Origin: Prevotella sp.
GTDB taxonomy: Bacteria; Bacteroidota; Bacteroidia; Bacteroidales; Bacteroidaceae
Reading direction: 5' to 3'
Assembly: GCA_017619445.1 (NCBI GenBank)
Contig: JAFZSI010000061.1
Coordinates: 1-42,078 of the forward strand
DNA: 42,078 nucleotides
In this document: piece by piece, positions 8,040-15,837 of the stretch
Numbering within the stretch: position 1 is the first letter of the stretch
Layout: the number at the start of each line of letters is the position of its first letter
Made by a program: the position numbers and the translations under genes
The notes under the pieces: model-generated
The model's database searches: none
What the model was told of the DNA's origin: nothing
Seen by the model: the letters and a program-made list of their open reading frames with translations, nothing else

Positions 8040-10304
8040 ATGAAACACACACTCACACTGCTGTTTTCACTTTTCTTCATGGCCGCACAGGCTTCGCCCA
8101 TCGACGGGCTGCTGGAGCGCATTGACCGTGGCGCGTCGAAAAAGTTCAAAATAGAGCTCGCCAGCCAACACCCAACATCCAACACCCAACACCCAATATC
8201 CGCGGACTTCTTCGAGCTGTCGCAGAGTGGCGACAAGGTGACCGTCAGGGGCAATTCGTGGGTCAATATTGCCGTGGGCATTAACTGGTATCTGAAGTAC
8301 TACTGCGGAATCCACCTGACATGGAACCAGATGCAGGCCAAGCTGCCTGCCAAGTTGCCCGCCGTGACACAGACTGAGCGGCACGAGACACCGCTCACGC
8401 TGCGCTACGACTTCAACTATTGCACGTTCTCCTATTCCATGGCCTTTTGGGACTGGCCGCGCTGGCAACAGGAAATCGACTGGATGGCCCTGCACGGCGT
8501 GAACCTGCCCTTGGCCATCGTGGGCGAGGAGTGCGTGTGGCGCAACATGTTGCTGAAACTTGGCTACTCGGAAACGGAAATCGGGCAGTTCATTGCCGGA
8601 CCGGCATTCTTGGCCTGGTGGGAGATGAACAACCTCGAAGGGTGGGGCGGACCGCTGCCCCGTTCGTGGTACACACGCCAGGAACAGTTGCAGAAGCAGA
8701 TTCTCAAGCGTATGCGCGAATATGGCATGCATCCCGTGCTGCCAGGCTACTGCGGCATGATGCCCCACGATGCGCGCGAGCGCTTAGGGCTCAACGTCAG
8801 CGACGGTGGCTTGTGGAACGGCTACCAGCGGCCTGCCAATCTGCTGCCCACTGACCCGCGGTTCAACGAGATAGCCACGCTATACTATAAAGAACTCACT
8901 CGTTTATTCGGCAAGAGCGACTACTATTCCATGGACCCGTTCCACGAGTCGAACGATGACGCAAGCATAGACTATGCCGCCGCGGGCCGCGCCATGATGA
9001 GTGCCATGAAACAGGTCAACCCGCAGGCCGTCTGGGTGATTCAGGGATGGACAGAGAACCCCCGGCCACAGATGGTCGATGGCATGAGTCCCGATGACCT
9101 GCTTGTGCTCGATTTGTTCTCGGAGTGCCGCCCCATGTTTGGCATTTCGAGCATCTGGAAGCGCACGGAAGGCTATAAACAGCATCCCTGGCTGTTCTGT
9201 CTTTTGGAGAATTTCGGTGCCAACGTGGGATTGCATGGGCGCATGGACCAGTTGCTCAGCAATTTCTACGCAGCGCGACAGGCGGGCAGCACATGGGCAA
9301 ATACAATGAGCGGCATCGGCTTCACTATGGAAGGCTCGGAAAACAACCCCGTGATGTTTGAGCTGATGAGCGAGCTGCCCTGGCGCTCGGAGCGCGTCAC
9401 CAAGGAGCAATGGATTAAGGAGTATGTGAAAGCACGATACGGACAGAGCAACCCCGAAGTAGAAAAGGCCTGGGCAATCCTGACCAACAGCATCTACAAC
9501 TGTCCCGTGGGCAACAATCAACAGGGCCCTCACGAGAGCATCTTCTGTGGTCGGCCCACGCTCAACAATTTCCAGGCCAGCAGCTGGTCGAAGATGAAAA
9601 ACTACTACGACCCTGCCGATACCCGCGAGGCGGCACGGCTGATGAACAGCGCGGCTGAGAAATTCCGCGGTAACAATAACTTTGAGTACGACCTGGTCGA
9701 TATCACCCGACAGGCGTTGGCTGATCAGGCACGCATACAATACCAGCGCACGATAGCCTCTTACAAGGCCTTTTCGCTGAAAGCGTTCAAGGAAGAAGCC
9801 AAGCGCTTTCTCGACATGCTGCTCATGCAAGACCGTCTGTTGGGTACTCGTTCTGAATTCCGTCTCGGCCATTGGACCGAGGCCGCCCGCCGCTGCGGCA
9901 CCACCCAGGCCGAGAGTGACCTGTATGAATGGAACGCCCGCGTGCAAATCACCACATGGGGCAACCGCACCTGCGCCGACCAAGGCGGCCTGCGCGACTA
10001 TGCCCATAAGGAATGGCAGGGCCTGCTACGCGACTTTTACTACAAACGCTGGGAAGCCTACTTCAATGCCCTTGCCGCGCAGATGGAAGCACAGACCAAG
10101 CCGCAGCCCGAACTGCTTGGCTCTGGAGAGAACAGCAACAAGACCGCAGCCGAGCTGTTTGCCCTCGCCTTGCCGCAGGAAGTGCAGCTCGACTACTATG
10201 CCATAGAAGAGCCCTGGACCCTGCAGCACAATAACTACACCGCCACGCCCGAGGGGAACCCTATAGACGTGGCGAAACAAACAATGAAAATGATTGGAAA
10301 TTAG
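8040..10304 (+). CDS. GH89 alpha-N-acetylglucosaminidase, exported
   Basis: The product (754 residues) is homologous to human NAGLU and clostridial GH89 enzymes, which remove terminal alpha-GlcNAc from glycans such as heparan sulfate or gastric mucin. A Sec signal peptide (MKHTLTLLFSLFFMAAQA) implies export. Conserved stretches include YYSMDPFHESND, with E303 as the likely acid/base, and GFTMEGSENNP, with E431 as the likely nucleophile; both assignments are by analogy with human E316 and E446. I chose the ATG at 8040 because the frame upstream reads through the promoter repeats and the signal peptide begins here. Residues about 41-55 (QHPTSNTQHPIS) come from a CAACACCC repeat inserted in frame. 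Confidence 0.93.
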   Translation: MKHTLTLLFSLFFMAAQASPIDGLLERIDRGASKKFKIELASQHPTSNTQHPISADFFELSQSGDKVTVRGNSWVNIAVGINWYLKYYCGIHLTWNQMQAKLPAKLPAVTQTERHETPLTLRYDFNYCTFSYSMAFWDWPRWQQEIDWMALHGVNLPLAIVGEECVWRNMLLKLGYSETEIGQFIAGPAFLAWWEMNNLEGWGGPLPRSWYTRQEQLQKQILKRMREYGMHPVLPGYCGMMPHDARERLGLNVSDGGLWNGYQRPANLLPTDPRFNEIATLYYKELTRLFGKSDYYSMDPFHESNDDASIDYAAAGRAMMSAMKQVNPQAVWVIQGWTENPRPQMVDGMSPDDLLVLDLFSECRPMFGISSIWKRTEGYKQHPWLFCLLENFGANVGLHGRMDQLLSNFYAARQAGSTWANTMSGIGFTMEGSENNPVMFELMSELPWRSERVTKEQWIKEYVKARYGQSNPEVEKAWAILTNSIYNCPVGNNQQGPHESIFCGRPTLNNFQASSWSKMKNYYDPADTREAARLMNSAAEKFRGNNNFEYDLVDITRQALADQARIQYQRTIASYKAFSLKAFKEEAKRFLDMLLMQDRLLGTRSEFRLGHWTEAARRCGTTQAESDLYEWNARVQITTWGNRTCADQGGLRDYAHKEWQGLLRDFYYKRWEAYFNALAAQMEAQTKPQPELLGSGENSNKTAAELFALALPQEVQLDYYAIEEPWTLQHNNYTATPEGNPIDVAKQTMKMIGN
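8164..8202. repeat. CAACACCC-type tandem repeat inside the GH89 gene
   Basis: This is a short run of CCAACACCCAACATCCAACA-like units that keeps the reading frame. A very similar array lies at 24967-25018 inside another gene. It encodes a Gln/His/Pro/Thr-rich loop near the N-terminus of the mature enzyme. Confidence 0.6.
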
Positions 10305-10435
10305 ATTTAAGTGTTAGGAGGGAGGAATTGATGCGCCCTCAGAACTCCAGACACCCCAATCTGAGAAATTATCTGCTTGCGGCTTTAATCCATGAAATAA
10401 ATCCGTGACATCCGTGTAATCTGTGTGAGATATTC
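10305..10435. other. intergenic gap between convergent genes
   Basis: This is a short non-coding stretch after the GH89 stop. It contains AATCCGTGACATCCGTGTAA (about 10399-10418), followed by TCTGTGTGAG, a low-complexity sequence of a kind that recurs in Bacteroidetes intergenic DNA. No clear terminator stem was found. Confidence 0.4.
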
Positions 10436-11035
10436 CTAACTCCTAATTCCACTACTCCCTCCCGTTGGGAGGGTTGGGGTGGGTTCCAGGATACTTACAT
10501 GCGTTAGCCCGCGGGTTTTGCCTGCCATATAATTGGGCATCAGTTGTCCGTTGCGCACCAAACCCGTGGCACACAACGGCTGGCCTACGGCAAACCACGC
10601 AGCCGAGAACTCGTCGCCCACCATCAGCTTGCAGTTGCGGGTCTCGACCACCAAAAAACGGCCATTTTCCAGTTTTCGGATACGGCAAACACGTCCGGCA
10701 TACCATTTCAGGAGAATCTCAACCCCAACCCCGATGTCACCTGCCATCAACGTGCTCGTAAGGAAATCCGAGTCATCGTCGGCCTGTGCCTGCTGCTGAA
10801 ACGATACCCAACTCTCATAGCCTACAAAAATGGCAAGAATGTCGAGTGTGTCCTCGCGGGGCTTGTGCTTGTTGGGAACATAGTTCCACAATCGTTTCAG
10901 GGTGCTCTCGCTGATGCGCTCCTTGTCGCCAAACATTCCGCTCAGCACCTTGAAATCGCTCGGTGAGCGCAACTCACGGCCCACCTTCTGCTCCACCTTC
11001 TCCAACAGTTTGCTCAATACTTCGTTTTGTACCAT
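10436..11035 (-). CDS. uncharacterised protein with repeat-derived C-terminus
   Basis: This is a soluble protein of 199 residues from the ATG at 11035. A longer frame from 11068 is open, but the -7 box at 11040-11047 argues against it. The N-terminal half (VQNEVLSKLLEKVEQKVGRE ... SESTLKRLWNYVP) is helical and charged and resembles Bacteroidales regulators with an N-terminal DNA-binding-like region. The C-terminal half (about 90-180) is predicted to be beta-rich. I do not recognise a named family. The last 17 residues (LEPTPTLPTGGSSGIRS) come from a GC-rich palindromic repeat at 10455-10486 and are unlikely to be ancestral. Confidence 0.75.
   Translation of the reverse strand: MVQNEVLSKLLEKVEQKVGRELRSPSDFKVLSGMFGDKERISESTLKRLWNYVPNKHKPREDTLDILAIFVGYESWVSFQQQAQADDDSDFLTSTLMAGDIGVGVEILLKWYAGRVCRIRKLENGRFLVVETRNCKLMVGDEFSAAWFAVGQPLCATGLVRNGQLMPNYMAGKTRGLTHVSILEPTPTLPTGGSSGIRS
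10455..10486. repeat. GC-rich palindromic repeat (PTPTLPxGG type)
   Basis: CTCCCTCCC and GGGAGGG flank a short loop, followed by TTGGGGTGGGTT. On the minus strand it is read as PTPTLPTGG at the end of the preceding gene. The sister copy is at 27261-27292, at the 3' end of mnmA. Confidence 0.65.
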
Positions 11036-11039
11036 GCCG

Positions 11040-11047
11040 CAAAGGTA
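11040..11047 (-). promoter_or_regulatory. -7 box touching the start codon of the 10436-11035 gene
   Basis: The minus strand reads TACCTTTG, then CGGC, then ATG. With the usual spacing, transcription would begin at or within a base or two of the start codon, giving a leaderless mRNA. Confidence 0.5.
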
Positions 11048-11219
11048 ACACATTTTTTCGACATTCATGCCCCCTTATGCAATTTGGACCAAATATGAAC
11101 CAAATATGATTTTTCATTATTACCAGAATAGAGTATCTTTGCAAACGAAAAACAGTCTGAATCTTCAGACAAAACATCATTGCAGAAGTGGATTTGTAAA
11201 TAACTTTTTGACAGAAATG

Positions 11220-11251
11220 TTTGGCGGATAGAATAATAAATAGTATATTTG
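11220..11251 (+). promoter_or_regulatory. strong -33/-7 promoter for the zinc-ribbon cluster leader
   Basis: TTTG at 11220-11223 and TATATTTG at 11244-11251 are separated by 20 bp, matching the Bacteroidetes -33 TTTG / -7 TAnnTTTG arrangement. Initiation near 11256 would give a leader of about 260 nt before the ATG at 11519. Confidence 0.6.
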
Positions 11252-11308
11252 CCACGCCGTTTACAATCATATATAATATGATTAACGGCAAGACATCGAG
11301 GCCGACAA

Positions 11309-11413
11309 GTGATTTCAAACATCACGCTGTACTTAGATTCACGTAAATCTCGCAAATTGAAACGAATCTCAATAAGAAGCAGCGAAGTGATGTTCTTTCC
11401 CGTCATAGGGTGA
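11309..11413 (+). pseudogene. possible fragment of a tyrosine integrase N-terminus
   Basis: A 34-codon frame from GTG reads VISNITLYLDSRKSRKLKRI and ends at a TGA. The stretch ITLYLDSRKSRK resembles the N-terminal arm-binding region of Bacteroidetes tyrosine recombinases. No further integrase sequence follows. It could be chance, so confidence is low. If real, it marks a decayed mobile element at the left edge of the AT-rich cluster. Confidence 0.25.
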
Positions 11414-11497
11414 GAACCACTTCTGCTTATTTGGAGATTCGGGCAATGCGAGAGCCTACGTGGACAAATAAGTCAGAAGTAGGTTTTCGCCTTTTTT
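11409..11497 (+). terminator. long stem-loop with T run: terminator or attenuator
   Basis: GGTGAGAACCACTTCTG plus TTATTTG (11409-11433) pairs with CAAATAA plus CAGAAGTAGGTTTTCGCC (11465-11491). The stem is about 22-24 bp with small mismatches and a loop of about 31 nt, and CTTTTTT follows. It lies downstream of the promoter at 11244 and 22 nt before the first gene, so it could terminate the leader conditionally. Confidence 0.6.
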
Positions 11498-11518
11498 ATT
11501 TACTTAATATTTTATACA

Positions 11519-12085
11519 ATGGAAAAACAAAAAGAATGCCCGTATTGCGGCGAAAAGATTCTCGTGGGAGCAAAAAAATGCAAACATTGTGGTGAATGGC
11601 TTTCTTCTCCCCCCTCTCATCTCTCCACAAATGTGTCAAGTAATGCAACATCAGATAATGACACTGAAGATACGGAAGCTGTTTGGGGTTGTCTGAAAAG
11701 TCTCTTTAACATAGCCTTGATAGTTGGTCTGTTGTTTTGGGCATACAAATCAAATCCTTCCGATGAGAAAATACAAACAGCCATCTTGGAAGATGTTTGC
11801 ACTTGTGTGGCCGAAAACACCTCAACAGTTGTTGATTTGCTCTCTGGTGAAGAAGATAGTGTCCTTGGTGCGCTGGCGGGAATGTATGTGAATTCCAAAG
11901 AAAGCAAGGATGCCATCATACAAACTTTCATGAAAGCAAACGATATAAACATAAAACGATACTGGTTCTTCAGCTTGGGCAGCATCTCCAATGCGGACAA
12001 TCCTGACGGCACCACGGTGGCCATTGGTGCTTTTGGATATGTGTTGCCATTAGTTGTGTGGGATGACTTTAAACTGATAAACTGA
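11519..12085 (+). CDS. zinc-ribbon membrane protein 1
   Basis: The 188-residue product starts with a treble-clef-like zinc ribbon, CPYCGEKI...KKCKHCGEW (Cys at about 8, 11, 23, 26). A Ser/Thr/Asp-rich linker follows, then one membrane helix (about 62-80) and an outside or lumenal C-terminal domain of about 100 residues ending GTTVAIGAFGYVLPLV. That C-terminus resembles small bacterial domains of unknown function (possibly DUF4359; weak recall). The ribbon suggests binding to a protein or nucleic acid on the cytoplasmic face. It is the first gene of the AT-richer cluster. The next gene overlaps its stop codon. Confidence 0.8.
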   Translation: MEKQKECPYCGEKILVGAKKCKHCGEWLSSPPSHLSTNVSSNATSDNDTEDTEAVWGCLKSLFNIALIVGLLFWAYKSNPSDEKIQTAILEDVCTCVAENTSTVVDLLSGEEDSVLGALAGMYVNSKESKDAIIQTFMKANDINIKRYWFFSLGSISNADNPDGTTVAIGAFGYVLPLVVWDDFKLIN

Positions 12086-12588
12086 TGATTATGGAAAAAG
12101 GCAAAAAGAACTGCCCTTATTGCGGCGAAGTAATCATGGAAAAAGCCAGGAAATGCAAGCATTGCGGCACTTGGTTGGACGGAGCACAAACAGAAATAGC
12201 TCCTCAATATGCTGTATCACAAAACACTGTCCTCGAAGAAGAAAACGGGAAAGTGGGTTGCTTGATGACCTGCGAATGCGTAATTATATTAGGCATTCTT
12301 GCAGTCATTTACAACTGGAATTACCTCATGTGGATAGTAGGCTCCATAGTCATGGCATTTATTCTCCACACAAGCAGGATTATAAGAATAATCATCAGCA
12401 TCGTTTTCTCAGCCCTCTGGGGAATGATTGCTGTACTGCTATGTCCATGGCTGCTCGATGAGTCTGAATTCAAAATGACAGAAAGACTTGTGAACGATGA
12501 TTATTCTACATACTGGTACGTAGGAATTATCGTGTTTGTCTTTTCTTTAATATGCCACGGCAGCTCCATGAAGAAAATCAATTTCTAA
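12085..12588 (+). CDS. zinc-ribbon membrane protein 2, multi-pass
   Basis: The ATG at 12085 overlaps the previous TGA by one base; a second ATG at 12091 is equally possible. The 167-residue product repeats the ribbon (CPYCGEVI...RKCKHCGTW) and then has four or five hydrophobic segments (about 57-75, 77-95, 99-125, 143-160). The ribbon is nearly the same as in genes 1 and 3 of the cluster while the membrane part differs, so these look like a shared sensor or anchor module joined to different bodies. Confidence 0.8.
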   Translation: MIMEKGKKNCPYCGEVIMEKARKCKHCGTWLDGAQTEIAPQYAVSQNTVLEEENGKVGCLMTCECVIILGILAVIYNWNYLMWIVGSIVMAFILHTSRIIRIIISIVFSALWGMIAVLLCPWLLDESEFKMTERLVNDDYSTYWYVGIIVFVFSLICHGSSMKKINF

Positions 12589-12617
12589 ACAAAGTATTAA
12601 CTAAAACTATAAAGATT

Positions 12618-12869
12618 ATGAACAATTCAAACACAAAACCCGAAAACAATCTAGTTTGGGCCATTATCACGACCATCCTCTGTTGTCTGCCATTAGGAAT
12701 CGTATCTATCGTTTATGCTGCAAAAGTCGATGGATACTATAATGAGGGGAAAACAGAAGCTGCTTTCGAAGCATCTATGAAATCAAAAAGATATGCTAAG
12801 TGGGCTATTGTCTTAGGAGTGGTTGTTTATATTATTAATGGCTTAATTTACATTTTTGCATTTACTTAA
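12618..12869 (+). CDS. CD225/dispanin-like small membrane protein
   Basis: The 83-residue protein has two hydrophobic helices (about 10-33 and 59-80). The first contains the CD225 pattern VWAIITTILCCLPLGIVSIV, followed by a YAAKV-type basic turn. CD225 proteins include the vertebrate IFITM antiviral proteins; bacterial members are of unknown function. I chose the ATG at 12618 (MNNSNTKPENN) because the frame upstream overlaps the previous gene and lacks family similarity. It sits between a zinc-ribbon gene and a DUF2752 gene on the same strand with 5-30 nt gaps, so an operon is likely. Confidence 0.8.
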   Translation: MNNSNTKPENNLVWAIITTILCCLPLGIVSIVYAAKVDGYYNEGKTEAAFEASMKSKRYAKWAIVLGVVVYIINGLIYIFAFT

Positions 12870-12874
12870 GATGT

Positions 12875-13261
12875 ATGAGTGACAGGATTGACAAAACAAG
12901 TTCATGCATATTGCCATTATTGGTGATGTTGATTTGCGTGTTCTTCTATTATGTTAATCCTTCTGCGAATGACTATCCACTAAAATGTATCTGGTATGTA
13001 TTGACACAAACGAAATGTCCTGCCTGTGGAATACAAAGAGCAGTCCATGCTCTTGTCCACGGACATCTGCGTGAAGCTGTTTCCCAAAACTATTTCTTTT
13101 TTATCTCTATTCCTTTCTTAATAGCCGTCCTTCTTTCTGAATGGTACTGCAAAGGAAAGTGGCAGACGTTGCATTCGTTCATACATAACAAATATACACT
13201 TTATACATACACTATAATCTATCTGTTTTGGTGGATAATAAGAAATCTATTACACTTATAA
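12875..13261 (+). CDS. DUF2752 family membrane protein
   Basis: The 128-residue protein has three hydrophobic segments (about 11-28, 71-89, 105-125). It carries the DUF2752 signature CPACGIQRA (about 49-57), a Cys-x2-Cys motif at the membrane surface followed by an HALVHGHLREA helix. The function is unknown. It starts 5 nt after the CD225 gene. The Cys pair is reminiscent of the zinc ribbons in the neighbouring genes, but it is a separate family. Confidence 0.85.
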   Translation: MSDRIDKTSSCILPLLVMLICVFFYYVNPSANDYPLKCIWYVLTQTKCPACGIQRAVHALVHGHLREAVSQNYFFFISIPFLIAVLLSEWYCKGKWQTLHSFIHNKYTLYTYTIIYLFWWIIRNLLHL

Positions 13262-13280
13262 CCAATAAATTGAATACACA

Positions 13281-14117
13281 ATGGAAAAAGAAACGAGAAA
13301 GTGCCCTTACTGCGGTGAAGAGATTCTTGTCGTTGCCAAGAAATGCAAGCACTGTGGCGAGTGGCTCGAAAACCAAGAGGAACAACAACACAAAGCGCAA
13401 AGAGCTTGCCCAACTTGTTGTGAAATGATTGATGAAGAATGTGATGTTTGCCCTAACTGTAATGAGGAAACACATTTTCATGATAATCCACATCCATTAG
13501 AAACTATAGCGGAAAGCAGTCCTTCTAAAGATGATGACGGTCTGTCTGTATCATCCCTATTTTATATAGGACTGGCAGTTATATGTATGGTGTATGCAAT
13601 ACTCTTTTCTATAGCTTACAGTAAATTAACTAATAGCAGTAATACCTTTTCGGTAGTTGAAGAGGCTGACACTGTAGCTGTTGACACTGTAGAAGTGGAC
13701 AAAGATGAGTTTGAAAGCACTTCTGGCATCATGCTTCAAGACGAAAACCAAGCATCTGACAATGAGGCAGGCTCAGGGCAATCCGATGATGAAGATGCTG
13801 TCTCAGACATTCAAGCCAAAGACCTTTGTCTTATTGGCTACGTAGATGGAAAACACCGATTCCACATGTTCTTGAATTATAATTCTGAATACGATTTCCC
13901 AGGCTATTATTACTATGATAGTCAAGGATCCAACAAGAAAATAACCCTCAGTTGCGAAATTCTGCAGAACAAGATAGAGGCCTATAGCGAGGTTTATGGA
14001 GACAGATTCGTAGGAGAACTGTCGTCAGGTTCATTCCGAGGCGTCTTCATTCGGGGGTCTGATTCGAAACGGCTTGAATTCCAAGCTAACATAGTAGATC
14101 CAAATGACTTCTATTAA
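13281..14117 (+). CDS. zinc-ribbon membrane protein 3 with two ribbons
   Basis: The 278-residue product has the cluster's ribbon (CPYCGEEI...KKCKHCGEW, about 8-28) and a second four-Cys ribbon (CPTCCEMI...CDVCPNCNEE, about 42-60). One membrane helix (about 93-112) and an acidic linker (about 125-180, many Asp and Glu) follow, then a beta-rich C-terminal domain (LIGYVDGKHRFHMFLNYN ... FRGVFIRG). The C-terminal domain is probably periplasmic. It may be a sensor with a cytoplasmic zinc head; that is inference. Confidence 0.8.
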   Translation: MEKETRKCPYCGEEILVVAKKCKHCGEWLENQEEQQHKAQRACPTCCEMIDEECDVCPNCNEETHFHDNPHPLETIAESSPSKDDDGLSVSSLFYIGLAVICMVYAILFSIAYSKLTNSSNTFSVVEEADTVAVDTVEVDKDEFESTSGIMLQDENQASDNEAGSGQSDDEDAVSDIQAKDLCLIGYVDGKHRFHMFLNYNSEYDFPGYYYYDSQGSNKKITLSCEILQNKIEAYSEVYGDRFVGELSSGSFRGVFIRGSDSKRLEFQANIVDPNDFY

Positions 14118-14155
14118 AAATAGCAGGAAAATATTAATTTAAACCAATATCAATT

Positions 14156-15769
14156 ATGAAAAAGACAAGAATATGTTTAATGGCAATTTGGTTTTTGTCA
14201 TTACCATTACATGCCCAAGGATTGGCAGGTACTTTGTTTAGAATTGTGAAGTCTTCCCTTAAACCAATTGAGAATGAAAGTATTATTAATACAAAACCAC
14301 AGAAAGAAGAAGTCGAATCGCTGTTGGCATCCCTTGAAAGAAAGGCGGCAGAAACAGTTGCGTATCAGGATGATGTGGTGTTTTATAAGGACGAGGAAGG
14401 AAATCTGAAGCCTGTGGCTGTTTCTTCACTTCCTGCAGTAGGAAATCTGAAGCCTATGGGTGTTAATTCACTTGCTGCTGTAGGTTATGAATATGAAAAG
14501 AAGTGGGTTTCTGATTGTTCGACAATGAGAAACGATGTAGAAGAAATGAAAAAAATGTCTGCTGTTCTCTTCAAACAAAAGAACGACCTCTTTTTGTTGA
14601 CTGTAAAAGACAAGCAGAAAATAACTAATGAAGATGAATTGGCTCTTTTGCATGAGGTAATTAATTATTTTGAGAATAATTCGTCTGAGAATTTGGAGAA
14701 AGTAAAAAAGGATGCGGACAAGGGGATGGTCAATAAGAAATTCGTCCGTTTTATCAACAAATACTATTCTGATGTGGTGAGTCCTTCCATATACAATTTG
14801 TATGAAAGGGCTAAACAGTATAGTCAGGGCTGTCCCTCCAAGGAAGTCAATATTATTACTGGCTGCAAAGATAAAAGAATCCACAGCTTTGTCATTAATG
14901 GGAAACCTATACCTAATCGCAATTCATTGCTTTGGCTTTATGCAAATGATTATAATTCCTGGGAAGATAAAATAAAGGATAATCAGACAAAGGGATGGGA
15001 ATGGGCCAATTCCAATTTGAGAACAGTATCCACTAAATACCCAATAGATATCACATACAAAACATCAGATTCTCATCCCAACTATGCCATTGTAGATAAC
15101 GGTATTTATGACAAAAATGGCAAACTGGTTAGAGTAATCTCTTGTTTTAGAGCAAACGACAAGATTTTTCTAAGAGCTCTTTGTGTACAAGATTACAATG
15201 AGAACAAATATGACATCAAATCCAAACCCGCTAAAACCCAGACATACATTAAAACAGAATTGGGAATGATAGAAAGAGCGAAAAAGACAGCATCAGAGAA
15301 GAATGAATGGAGAGAATTCTTTCATGCAGAAAGTGAAAAGCAGAATGCCACCTCATATAGAGAATACAAACGAGCAAATCAAAAATCACGGGCATCGGCA
15401 TACCAAATATTTAACAATGAATATAAGAAGATAGATCATGATGGTTGGAACTTTTTGGGGCAGTTGGAGGAAGATCATAAACAGGATGTTAAATTAGCAT
15501 ACGAATGTGAGAGAATTGATAACACATCATTTAAATTGAAATATGTAAACATCAATAATAATGGTACATCTTATACAGTTAAAGTGGAATATAAGCAAGA
15601 AAAGCCTTTCAAGATGATTGAAAATGTCACAATCCTCAAAAAAGAAAACGAACCGCTAAACATTGACAGTTTTTATAATGAAAGTATGTATAGTAGATAC
15701 CTTTATGATTTAAGAAGCGGTGGAACTTCTGTCAGATCAAGTATATATAATAATATTTATAATCCATGA
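14156..15769 (+). CDS. large exported protein of unknown function
   Basis: The 537-residue product has a clear Sec signal peptide (MKKTRICLMAIWFLSLPLHA, cut after HA-Q). The mature part is Lys/Glu/Asn-rich and mostly helical, with a short internal repeat: GNLKPVAVSSLPAVGN followed by LKPMGVNSLAAVG (about residues 82-108). The middle (about 240-360) and C-terminus have alternating strands. No known domain was recognised. It is the last plus-strand gene of the AT-rich cluster, 38 nt after the third ribbon gene, so it may be the exported partner of that system. Confidence 0.75.
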   Translation: MKKTRICLMAIWFLSLPLHAQGLAGTLFRIVKSSLKPIENESIINTKPQKEEVESLLASLERKAAETVAYQDDVVFYKDEEGNLKPVAVSSLPAVGNLKPMGVNSLAAVGYEYEKKWVSDCSTMRNDVEEMKKMSAVLFKQKNDLFLLTVKDKQKITNEDELALLHEVINYFENNSSENLEKVKKDADKGMVNKKFVRFINKYYSDVVSPSIYNLYERAKQYSQGCPSKEVNIITGCKDKRIHSFVINGKPIPNRNSLLWLYANDYNSWEDKIKDNQTKGWEWANSNLRTVSTKYPIDITYKTSDSHPNYAIVDNGIYDKNGKLVRVISCFRANDKIFLRALCVQDYNENKYDIKSKPAKTQTYIKTELGMIERAKKTASEKNEWREFFHAESEKQNATSYREYKRANQKSRASAYQIFNNEYKKIDHDGWNFLGQLEEDHKQDVKLAYECERIDNTSFKLKYVNINNNGTSYTVKVEYKQEKPFKMIENVTILKKENEPLNIDSFYNESMYSRYLYDLRSGGTSVRSSIYNNIYNP

Positions 15770-15787
15770 TAGTTTGTGTTTGGGTAG

Positions 15788-15837
15788 GGAGATAACGGGA
15801 ACGTGAGTATGATTAATGTCAATTATCACCTATCTCC
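15788..15837. terminator. possible shared terminator between convergent genes
   Basis: GGAGATA (15788-15794) can pair with TATCTCC (15831-15837) across a 36-nt loop, between the 14156-15769 gene and the convergent kinase gene. There is no clear T run on either side, so support is weak. Confidence 0.25.

Larger units (their letters stand above)
11048..11518 (+). other. structured leader upstream of the zinc-ribbon cluster
   Basis: This 470-bp stretch has two plus-strand -7 boxes: TATCTTTG (11134-11141) and TATATTTG (11244-11251). The second has TTTG at 11220-11223, 20 bp upstream, the best -33/-7 pair in the window. Small hairpins follow (GTGAT...ATCAC near 11309-11325 and AGATT...AATCT near 11336-11351). 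A short integrase-like frame and a long terminator-like stem come next, and the first zinc-ribbon gene starts 22 nt after its T run. Confidence 0.55.

Noticed and set aside
11065-11406. Minus-strand open frames of 113-114 codons in the zinc-ribbon leader
   Set aside because: They cross the plus-strand promoters and hairpins, have Cys/Arg/Ile-rich composition, and match nothing known; the plus-strand reading of this region as a leader is simpler.
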